From: Lycorma delicatula
Taxonomy: Eukaryota; Arthropoda; Insecta; Hemiptera; Fulgoridae
Length of the DNA stretch: 64,000 nt
Assembly (NCBI RefSeq): GCF_047948215.1
Contig: NC_134458.1
Location: forward strand, 136,657,036 to 136,721,035
Reading direction: 5' to 3'
The position numbers and the translations under genes are program-made. Positions 54,851 to 64,000 of the stretch are shown here, piece after piece. Under the pieces are notes generated by a model that made no database searches, was not told the origin of the DNA, and saw only the letters and a list, made by a program, of their open reading frames with translations. Position 1 is the first letter of the stretch. Each line of letters opens with the position of its first letter.

Positions 54851-57800
54851 ATGGTGAAATTCCCCCAAAAACTATAGTCAAAAACAAGTCTTTTTCTATG
54901 TTTGAAGTAAACTTACGAGAACTTTTAATTATAATAATCTTTATATAATTTAATTTCCATTAAAACTGAAAAGTGTTTATAAAAACCCATTTTAATTAAC
55001 AACCGAAGCGAATAAAAAAATTTTCCGATCAATATTCAATTAATGACTAAAAATACACATTCAACTTCAAGCAAATTTTGATTTAGATTAATAGATAAGA
55101 TAAGGTTGTAGTGATAAATAATTATTATTACCGTCTGTGAGTAGGATCATTTTTTTCTGCATATCGGCAAGTTTAAATTTAATCGGTTTAACATGAAATA
55201 AACAAAACCCGATTCACTGTTAGTGAATTAATACGTATTCATTTGTGTGTTGTAGAGTAATTATTTAAACCATTAAAGAGAGAGACAGAGAGAGAGAGTG
55301 AGAAAGTAAAGGGAGATTTATACGGTAGAAAACAAACCAGTGACACGTTCCGTTTTGATCAAGAACGAAAGAGGTACAAGCGAATAAGATTTGTTAAAGT
55401 GGGTAAAATGGAGGGATTTAAGGGATGAACAATTCGGTGAAGGAGCTGAAGAGTAGCAGACAAAAAGGGTTTATGTTAAATAATCGAATGTTATCGTAAA
55501 AGAGAAGGTTTGCGCTAACTATAAAAGTGGTAAGAGATACATTAGAGTACGTAGGACAAAGCCGCGTCGGTTGATAGTAGCCAACTAGTACTGCTGGCGG
55601 TCGGCGGTTACCCGATTCGTTCAATCGTAACCCGACTGCAAAATGCAAATGTAACAACGACGAACGAAGCGGTACGCGTCTTGCAGAAAATCCTTTCGCT
55701 GGTCCGGAAAACAAAACCGCAGCGCAACGTTTCTACAAAACCCCAAACCCCACCCGCGTCTGATGGGCTTAAAGTAAGAGGAACAATCCCGCTTTCTCTC
55801 CAGTTTTCCATCCCTAATCCCACTCTTGCTGTTGTACAAGTACAAGGAACATCCTGACAAACGCCGGATTTATAGGCGATCGTTTTAAGTCTAAGACATT
55901 TTATAAGCACTCTCTTAACTACTAATATTACTGCTTTTTACTACTACTATTATAACTTGTGATATCATTTTACTTATAAGTTTAAAATTATTCAATAATA
56001 CAGTGTCATGCTTCAATGTTTTACAGCAATATAACTCACCCGAAATAAAAAACATAATAATAATTCTACAAATACGTAGAATCCGATCTTATCTATTCGT
56101 AATTTTACAATTTAAGATTTTAAAAGTAGTATTTTATAAAAAGTAACTTATATTAGTAACGATAAAAAATACAAAGTCTAATTTACTTTTATTCTTTTTA
56201 AAGGATATGTTGTTTCTCTTAATAAAATTAATTCCTGCATACCATAGCTATCGATCACAATCGTTTGTAACTCGCTTAATAAAAAGCCAACTAATAATCC
56301 TCTTAATACAACAACATTAAACTGAAATTAATTTTAATATAACAGATACTGAAATATCACTATACTATAGATACTATAGAAATATAGGTCTAGTCTCTCT
56401 GTTAGCCAATTGATTAGTAATTAGATTAATGAATAAATTTTATAAAAATCTTTTATATAAATTTTATAAAAATTTATGTTATTTTCAACAATTTTTGTTC
56501 TATTTGAAGAAATAATTCAATTTAAAAACCAAAATATAAATAATTTAAATAAATATTTAATGTTTTTATGTTAAAGAATTTATACAATTTTACTAAATAT
56601 TACATTTCAAAAATTATTATATATTTAAATATGAAAATCTTAAAGTAATAGACATCAAGAAATTGACTTAATTCTTTCTATATATTTATTCAAAATCAGT
56701 ACTTAACATTTAATGTATTTATAAAAAAAAAATAATGTTAAATGAATGCATTCGTTCTATTCCACGACAAACTATTTAAATTTGGAAATTTTATTTTACA
56801 ATTAAAACTTTCGCCAAGAGGTTTTTGTTGTTATCTCACTTGCTACATATTTGAATGAAGTTTCTGGCTTAACAATTATCATATTTCAGGAATGGAATTA
56901 TATATATTTCTCTAAAAGAAATGTCCATTTCTCGGACTGGTCTGTGATAGCTTATAATCTCAATTCTATTTCCTGCCATCTTAGACTATCAGTATGGGTT
57001 TTACAGCTTCCATATTTTCTACTACCTATTGTTTATATTTCAAAAGGATTTTCTCTGTACCTCTTTCCTGTCATTCGTCTTTCCAACATCCTTTTAAATG
57101 TGCCTTATACCGTGGAATATGACCTATTTATAATCTTGACCTAAGCATAGCAATGCTATTTTTCTTGTTCTCTGATGAATATCTTCATCAGTTAGACTCT
57201 CGCTTTTAAAATTCTCAGCATTACTCTATAGCAGTATCGTTAAAATAAGGTAGTTTTCTTATTTGTCCGTACGGTAAATATATATACGGCAACACTAGAA
57301 ATATATGGTTTTAATCATCTTTTTTCGTCCAAAAAGTTTTATTTTATGTGAATAAACTTTTTTTTGATTAAATGCTAATTTTGCTTGTCTGCACCAACTT
57401 ATAATTTTCTTTTCTCTCCTCTTTTTATTTTTATTCTGCTTTTCATGTATTTGTATTTATTTAAAACCTTATGCATTAGATAAGTGTTCTAATTTTTTTT
57501 TTTTAATGTTTTTATTTACAGTCGCATCAACAATTACAGTCATTTGAAATTTAGTCTGCACGTTTATCACAAATTGTAAAGAATAAATGAAGTTCCTGAT
57601 ATGAAAAAAACCTTAAAAAGTGTTTTTTTATTCGATAGCATGTAAATTAAACATGTAGATAAAGAATCTTATTTTGGAATCGGACGTAAAAAATAAAGTA
57701 TTTAATGATAAAATAACGGTGATTTTATTTCGAAGGCAGTAAAAAAATATTTTTAAAATATGATATTATATTTACATAGTAAAAATGATATTTTAATAAA

Positions 57801-60800
57801 CTGTTTAGGAAATCAAATTGATCTGAGACTTTAGACTAAGAATAGGAAATTAATGTTGATTTTTAACGTAATATTTGCATAAAAAAACCTATATTTTTCA
57901 CATTATTTAGGATATAAGTTTTTATTTTGCGCGAAAACATTTTCAAAATTTATAAAAAACTTAAAATTCTGAAATATTTCCTTGTGTTTATAATAATTAA
58001 TCTGTTTGCGTGAAAACATTTTAGATTGTTTGATTATATTAAAAAATTTTAATTTTGATGCTCATCAAAATAAAGCAAGAAGTAACATTTTTAATATTAA
58101 TATGTTAACATCACAATTTTAAAAAGTACGTTACAGATATTTTGAAAATTTAGGAGCTTATGCATCAGGGGCTTTTATTAATGATGAAATATTCACTAAA
58201 ATTGATTTTAAATAAATTAAATAATATTATTAACAATTTTTTTGTTGTTGTTTTTGCTATTTTTAGCATTTTTTAATAAAATCCGTTTTGAGCATTAAAA
58301 TTTGAAATTCTGAAAATTCTTTTTCATCTTTGGAGGTTCCCATATTCAAGGGGAAGCATTCGGGTAAAATTAATTTTTAAGAAAATAGTCCCTAAGAGGT
58401 GATAATAAATTTAAAAACTGTTTAAAAAATACAATGATACAGCATAATATTCTGAAAAACAAAATTGTAATTTTTCTACGAACGGTTGAAAATTTTTGAC
58501 TACTTTTATTTCAAGAAATGATCAAGTAAGGGCTATCAAAAAATTAATATTCTTACATTTTAAATGCAACGGGTAGCTTGAGAGGTGGATTTAAATTTAA
58601 AAGTAATTATATTTTTTTTTTTTATTAAAAAAAAAAATATTTTTTGTTATCACAGACCGTTGTAGTGCGATGGAAAAATTTTTTATAACTATTTGAAGAC
58701 CTACTTATGTAGAAAATATAAATACCAAAAATTCCCGTTATAGTTGGAGAGCGGAGTACGATTTTTTCACCAGTCGTGTAAATGGACAAATTATATTGGA
58801 AATGGTGGGAGGTACCGAGAGTAACACAAATCACGGGCAGATAAGTAACTGCGGACCAAGGTCCCCGGCCAGGGGTAAAGTTGCAAAAAATCAGTTTTCG
58901 TATATTTCGAGAAATATTTATCGGATGAAAAAACGTTTACCACACAAATTTTGTATGTCTTACTAAGAAAAACTTTTTGTTAAAACGTCTCAGCAAAGAT
59001 TTAAAATTTTATGTCGACCAAAACACCCCAATCCCTTTTCTCAATTTTTTTTTATAAATTTGTTACATTCTTTTCCTGTGAAGGTAGAAAATTTGTATCA
59101 AGTTTGAAAAAATCGGTCGACGGGGTCCATAATTATAAGATCACATACAGGAAATGGGGCCATACGTGCGTACGCACGTATGTATATTCTAATACACAAA
59201 CATGCATACGCATAAACGTTCGTCTGACAAAAACAAATTATTTGGATTTGGGATCACTGAAATAAAATTTTTTCCCCCGAAAACTATTTACAGTTTATCT
59301 AAATCCATTTTTTTTTATTAGATTTTTTAAATTATCTTCTTAAGGTACAAAAGTTAAAGCAAAATTTTTAAAAAATGCTTTTTTTCAGTTATACTTTCCC
59401 TTTTTCCCGGTTTTTTTTAAAAATATTTTTTATATACTTTCCCGTTATAGCAACAGCTGCTATAGCAGCATATATCGCTATAGATGGGAAAGTGAATAAC
59501 ACTACTTTATTAGCATCATGAGACGAAATCACGTGAAATTTAAAAAAATATAGGCCAAAACTATTTCTAGAGGTTAATGAAAAATTTAATATAAATTATA
59601 TCATGATATTTATATTAATTGTTTTTAATTTTCTGAAATTTTTCAACATAATCAGAGGTCAGAAAAATATCCACGTTACAAAATCATCTTGTTTAATGTA
59701 ATTCCATTATTTTTTAACTAAAAATTTCGTTATGAAATTTATAGTTACAATGCTTCGTTTGGCTTCGAATGTTAAAAATATAGAATTTTAAAACTCATGA
59801 CCGTTCAGTACTTAGAAATTTTATCCTTCACTTTAATTGCTTAAAGAGTGTACAGCAGTTGTTCCACATGATATACGTGGTAATATACTTTACATATAGT
59901 TTAATCGCTATTTAGATTTAAATCAGATGATAAATTTCACGTAAAGTAATACATATTATTATTATTATTAGAAATTAAATTAAATGATAAAATTAATTAT
60001 TTCTATGAATAAAATATAACCGTAACCAAATACAATTTTGATTCGATATCGTGAAATAAATTACATCATTTCAGTTGTACATATCAATAGTATTAGATTT
60101 AGAGATATTGATTTAGTTTACACGATGTGAATTGTTACTACTGTACGGGTTAAAGATACAAGAAACTAGTAACACTGGTAATGACATTATTTTCCATTTT
60201 CCAGATAGTCTATCTTTGTTTTGCAAGAAATAAGTTAAAATAAAGCTTGTAGAATTTAATCTGCAAATATACAACCAGAAGACACAATTTCAGTTATACA
60301 CTAAAACGAGAGCGAGATACTGTACATCTATTCTATTTTGCCACATCACATACAGCAGAGTGTTCGAGAAATAAAGTGAAGTGAACCGAGCTGGGTTGTA
60401 GAGGAGGTGAAGGAGGGGTACTCTGGACCATCCGTTCTTTACATCTTGTCAGTTATAAATCTTTGCGTCGTCAGTTTTTGTCGGTCGAGTACAGCATACA
60501 TACTGCTATATTATGAAAATTACTACCCATCTCTCGCCCCCTTTTTAACAATACCATCCGCTTGCGACTCATCCCTTGATGTAATTATTACAGAAAACCA
60601 TCCCTTAAACCGGCGGATGAACAAACCTACAACGTACTTACCACCCTCGCAAACATGAGTAAACAAAAAATAAAATCTATGACACACGCATGTGCTTATA
60701 AGTATATATTAAGTCATTACTATGCGTTGTGTTTTTACCGTTCGACGAGAAATTTCAATTCTACTTATTCCATTCCGTTATGAGTATTTTAAGATTAAAA

Positions 60801-61599
60801 AAATTTGTTAATAAATTAAATAATAAATTATTTTTATAAATCGATAAATTTTTTTTTTTTTTAATTCCAAAATATTATTTTTAATAACAGTTCCTACACA
60901 TTTTTTCTTTCAGACAGACGGGTTTGATATTTGAAGTTAAAAAAATATAATACGTTTATTAAATGGGCTTCTAAATTCATTTCCTACTAACTTCATCTTT
61001 AAATATTCTACATAACGAAATGTGACCTGTAGTTTTAAAATGAGAGGTATTTCGTTTTTAATTATGTTATAAATGATAACATTAGTGAAATATCTTAATT
61101 AAAAACATCAACTTTCACAAAGAATCGAAACTGATGAAACAATATTGTAACGTAGCAATACTTCAACAAAAATTTTATATAAACATATTAATGTATGGAT
61201 TAACAAATCTAACCGTTTATTATCAGTATGAAAGAGGAACAAAAGTTACGTTTGTTTTGCACTAGATAGAAATAATCTTATAAAGAGTGGTACAATCGTT
61301 TTACTGCTTGTTAACATTTAAATTAATCAGTTACACAGCACACGCTATATTAATTGAAGTAAGTAAAGAAGCTCTTTATTTATCGCGTAATATAATGTAA
61401 TATTAATTTAACTTAAGGTTATCTTGATGAATGAATGATATTGTTAACTTGTGCAAAAACAAAATAAAAAATATTCGTTGCTTAGCAATGTAAGCAGCTG
61501 AAGTCAAAAATAAATACCGGAGAATGAAATGGTATGAAAGAAATCACAACCGATAGATTTTACTAAATATAATTCCATCTAAAGGCCGGCATTTTTTAG
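54851..61599. other. AT-rich spacer with two lower-AT islands
   Basis: No gene supported. The 55260-55920 island starts with an AG run (55276-55299) and is CpG-containing, with overlapping minus-strand frames that resemble nothing known to me. The 60300-60660 island contains GTCAGTTATAAATC. The segment 58620-59280 reads like an old interspersed repeat and shares a 48-base string with 61.7 kb. Confidence 0.45.
59171..59218 (+). repeat. 48-base string repeated at 61726-61772
   Basis: Starts TACGCACGTATGTATATTC and ends CATACGCATAAACG; 47 of 48 bases match the second copy, with one base missing there. Direct orientation. Confidence 0.9.
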
Positions 61600-61645
61600 G
61601 TGGAAAAGGCAACTGAAAAACTAGTTTATCAGTTGTCTTTTCCAC
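61600..61645. repeat. 46-base near-perfect hairpin
   Basis: GTGGAAAAGGCAACTG ... reads back as CAGTTGTCTTTTCCAC; 21 of 23 arm positions pair, with no loop at the centre (AAACT|AGTTT). Weaker pairing extends outward (TAAAGGCCGG near 61580 with ACTGGCTTTA near 61652), giving a fold of about 80 bases. Confidence 0.85.
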
Positions 61646-61725
61646 GTAGAACTGGCTTTAATGTATTCCAGTTACTGAATATGTAAGTCATTCTTATATT
61701 TTCTAAATATATTTTTCTAAATATA

Positions 61726-61772
61726 TACGCACGTATGTATATTCTAATACAAAACATGCATACGCATAAACG
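61726..61772 (+). repeat. Second copy of the 48-base string
   Basis: Matches 59171-59218 except for a one-base deletion. It lies about 40 bases upstream of the RTE-type LINE leader. Confidence 0.9.
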
Positions 61773-61819
61773 ATCCTTTTATAAAACTTCCCGTTTCAAA
61801 ATTTCAGTTGGTGTTATAA

Positions 61820-62254
61820 AGTGCCTCCTCTACGAATCATGAGAGCTTGGTGTCTCATGATTCATAGAGGTCATAGAGCTCACTCCCCCTCACCAACGGT
61901 GAGGGGGCTTGAGTGCTCAGTGATACAGAGTAGCTGGACCGAAGGTGCAACCATATTGGAGAGGTATCTCTTGAGAGCCAGACTAAGGAATGATTCCTGA
62001 AAGAGGGCAGCAGCTCTTCCAGTAGTTGTTAGGGGCGTGAGTCAGGACGACTTAAACGGCCATATCAACATCACTCAGTCCTCTGAGTACTGCGCAGCTG
62101 AAAGCAATGGAAAACTACAGCTGCTTTTGTTCCTAGAAAATGTAGCTCTCTGCATTTTCATATAGCAATGATGGAGGCGCCTTCCTTAGTAAAATATTCC
62201 GGAGGTAAACTAGTCCCCCATTCGGATCTCCGGGTGGGGACTACTAAGGAAGGG
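61820..62254 (+). promoter_or_regulatory. Structured 5' leader of the RTE-type LINE
   Basis: Three strong hairpins. (1) 61827-61844 with 61853-61870, 17 of 18 paired, 8-base loop. (2) 61885-61894 with 61898-61907, 10 of 10 paired, AAC loop, strongly GC. (3) 62180-62191 with 62242-62253, 12 of 12 paired, enclosing CCGGAG (62199-62204), AGTCCCC (62212-62218), CTCCGG (62228-62233) and GGGGACT (62236-62242). These inner pairs interleave and could form a pseudoknot or switch between alternatives. LINE leaders often carry internal promoters, and some carry ribozymes; neither is shown here. Confidence 0.6.
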
Positions 62255-63955
62255 TTCACCAGAAAATTATAAAAAATAACATTCTACGAGTCGGAGCGTG
62301 GAATGTTAGAAGTTTAAAAAAGGTTGGTAGGCTAGAAAATTTAAAAACGGAAATGGATAGGATAAATGTGGATGTAGTAGGAATTAGTAAGGTTCAGTGG
62401 GAAGAGGAAGGCGACTTTTGGTCAGGTGATTTTAGAATAATTAACTCAGCTTCAAATAATGGGCAGGCAGGAGTAGGTTTCATAATGAACAAGGAGATAG
62501 GGAAGAGAGTAGAGTATTTCAAAACACATACCGATAGAATCATTGTAATAAGGATAAAATCAAAACCTAAACCGACAACGATTGTTAACGTCTATATGCC
62601 TACAAGCGCCCATGATGATGATGAGGTAGAGTGTGTATAGGAAGAGATTGATGAAGCAATTAAACACGTAAAAGGAGATCAAAATTTAATAATAGTTGGA
62701 GATTGGAATGCAAGCATTGGAAAAGGCAAGGAAGGAAATATAGTGGGCGAATACGGGCTGGGCAAAAGGAATGAAAGAGGTGACCGACTTATAGAGTTTT
62801 CCACGAAGTATAATTTAGTAATTGCCAACACCCAATTTAAAAATCATAATAAAAGAATGTACACTTGGAAAAAGCCAGGCGATACTGCAAGGTATCAGAT
62901 AGATTATATCATGGTTAAGCAAAGATTTAGAAATCAACTCGTTGACTGCAAAACTTACCCTGGAGCAGACATTGATAGCGACCATAATTTGGTGATAATG
63001 AAATGTAGATTGGGGTTTAAAAACCTGAAGAAAAGGTATCAGATGAATCGGTGGAATTTAGAGAAGCTTGAGGAAGAGGAGGTAAAGAAGATTTTTGAGG
63101 AGGACATCGCAAGAGGTCTGAGTAAAAAAGATAAGGTAGAAAATGTAGAAGAAGAATGGGAGAATGTTAAAAAGGAAATTCTTAAATCAGCGGAAGCGAA
63201 CTTAGGCGGAACAAAGAGAACTGGTAGAAAACCTTGGGTTTCAGACGATATATTGCAGCTGATGGATGAACGTAGTAAATATAAGAATGCTAGTGTGGAA
63301 GAAAGTAAAAGAACCTATCGCCAATTAAGAAATGCTATAAACAGGAAGTGCAAACTAGCGAAATAAGAGTGGATTAAAGAAAAGTGTTCAGAAGTGGAAA
63401 GAGAAATGAACATTGGTAAAATAGACGGAGCATATAGGAAAGTTAAGGAAAATTTTGGGGTACATAAATTAAAATCTAATAATGTGTTAAACAAAGATGG
63501 TAAACCGATTTATAATAAGAAAGGAGAAGTCAATAGTTGGGTGGAATATATTGAAGAGTTATACGGAGGAAATGAATTAGAAAATGGTGTTATAGAGGAA
63601 GAAGAGGAAGTTGAAGAGGATGAAATGGGAGAAACAATACTGAGATCGGAATTTAAGAGAGCATTAAAAGGTTTAAATGGCAGAAAGGCTCCTGGAATAG
63701 ACGAAATACCTGTAGAATTACTGCGCAGTGCAGGTGAGGAAGCGATTGATAGATTATACAAACTAGTGTGTAATATTTATGTAAAAGGGGAAATTCCATC
63801 AAACTTCAAAAAACTGTTATAGTCATGATACCAAAGAAAGCAGGGGCAGATAAATGTGAAAAATACAGAACAATTAGTTTAACTAGTCATGCATCAAAAA
63901 TCTTAACTAGAATTCTATACAGAAGAATTGAAAGGAGAGTGGAAGAAGCAGGAGC
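62248..63955 (+). pseudogene. RTE-type ORF: apurinic-like endonuclease and RT start
   Basis: One frame is open from 62248 (just after TAA), with no ATG before 62347, giving GAWNVRSLKKVGRLENL, the usual endonuclease opening. It continues through GISKVQWEEEGDF and IVNVYMPTSAHDDD to LIIVGDWNASIG, with the catalytic D and N. Then RNERGDRLIEF, RMYTWKKPGD and YQIDYIMVKQRF, and DSDHNLVIMKCR with the catalytic SDH. RT starts with LRSEFKRALKGLNGRKAPGI. Stops at 62638 (TAG) and 63364 (TAA) are single changes in an otherwise continuous frame. A one-base loss in an A run near 63810 shifts the frame before TISLTSHASKILTRILYRR. Proteins of this type are often annotated as craniofacial development protein 2-like. 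Without the RT core it could not retrotranspose. Confidence 0.85.
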
Positions 63956-64000
63956 GACATAAAATGCCGAATAGCACAAGCGAAACGAGCCTTCAGTCAG

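Larger units (their letters stand above)
61805..64000 (+). mobile_element. RTE-type LINE, near-complete 5' half, cut by window end
   Basis: The best-preserved element here. A structured leader (about 61810-62250) is followed by a long ORF with endonuclease and the start of RT. Near 63945 the sequence jumps to the family's C-terminal part (ATAAAATGCCGAATAG, matching the reverse complement of about 53298-53313), omitting about 0.64 kb with the RT active site. The copy is therefore defective in its own right and runs off the window. The exact 5' boundary is not certain. Confidence 0.85.

Noticed and set aside
52759..54857. Plus-strand frames across 52.8-54.9 kb
   Set aside because: These are antisense shadows of the minus-strand RTE-type LINE.
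55418..55910. Overlapping minus-strand frames in a CpG-containing island as a gene
   Set aside because: Three frames overlap with similar length, none resembles a known protein, and codon use gives no preference.
56850..57100. 97-codon plus-strand frame at 56851-57144, or its reverse complement as a LINE linker
   Set aside because: The reverse complement has a Lys/Arg-rich stretch reminiscent of a LINE or gag linker, but no diagnostic motif and several stops.

Overview
This window looks like non-coding, transposon-rich DNA from an AT-rich animal genome. An insect, possibly a hemipteran, is the best guess. The guess rests on the mix of repeats: an R1-clade LINE, an RTE-type LINE carrying a craniofacial-development-protein-2-like endonuclease, an RNase H-bearing I/Jockey-group LINE, tRNA-derived SINEs, and a TA-flanked mariner-type MITE. 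No host gene, rRNA, functional tRNA, operon or CRISPR array could be supported. Nearly all open frames outside the transposons are chance openings in AT-rich sequence.

Layout. 1-3.97 kb: AT-rich spacer with microsatellites. 3.97-4.30 kb: SINE, minus strand, with 13-bp target duplication. 4.5-8.0 kb: decayed R1-clade LINE, plus strand, containing a 38-bp perfect palindrome. 8-14.5 kb: spacer holding the first copy of an ~850-bp repeat (called R850 here). 14.57-14.91 kb: less AT-rich patch ending in a 108-bp CA tract. 19.3-24.5 kb: dense repeats (R850 copy B, a tRNA-headed SINE, a MITE, R850 copy C abutting a decayed ORF, and a SINE with perfect 13-bp target duplication). 25.1-27.3 kb: decayed LINE on the minus strand with RT and RNase H remnants. 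28.8-29.0 kb: C-terminal fragment that may belong to the same protein family as the decayed ORF at 23.5-24.2 kb. 29-41 kb: spacer with one ~1.6-kb long inverted repeat. 41.5-42.0 kb: internally deleted ISXO2-like transposase remnant. 49.2 and 51.2 kb: two more SINEs, one with a different 3' tail. 52.8-54.85 kb: 5'-truncated RTE-type LINE, minus strand. 61.8-64 kb: the 5' part of another member of that family, plus strand, cut by the window edge. Several islands of lower AT content (11.8-12.2, 14.6-14.8, 33.7-34.4, 46.5-47.3, 55.3-55.9 and 60.3-60.7 kb) carry no convincing ORF. They could be promoters or untranslated exons, but this cannot be shown here.

The parts do not form a pathway. They are layers of retrotransposon and DNA-transposon insertion at different stages of decay. 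The RTE-type LINE at 61.8 kb is the best preserved. Its leader is rich in hairpins. Its ORF has two stop codons and one frameshift, and a junction near 63.95 kb skips about 0.64 kb that includes the RT active site. Family names come from motif recognition by eye and from memory, with no database search. Element ends are approximate unless a target duplication is given.
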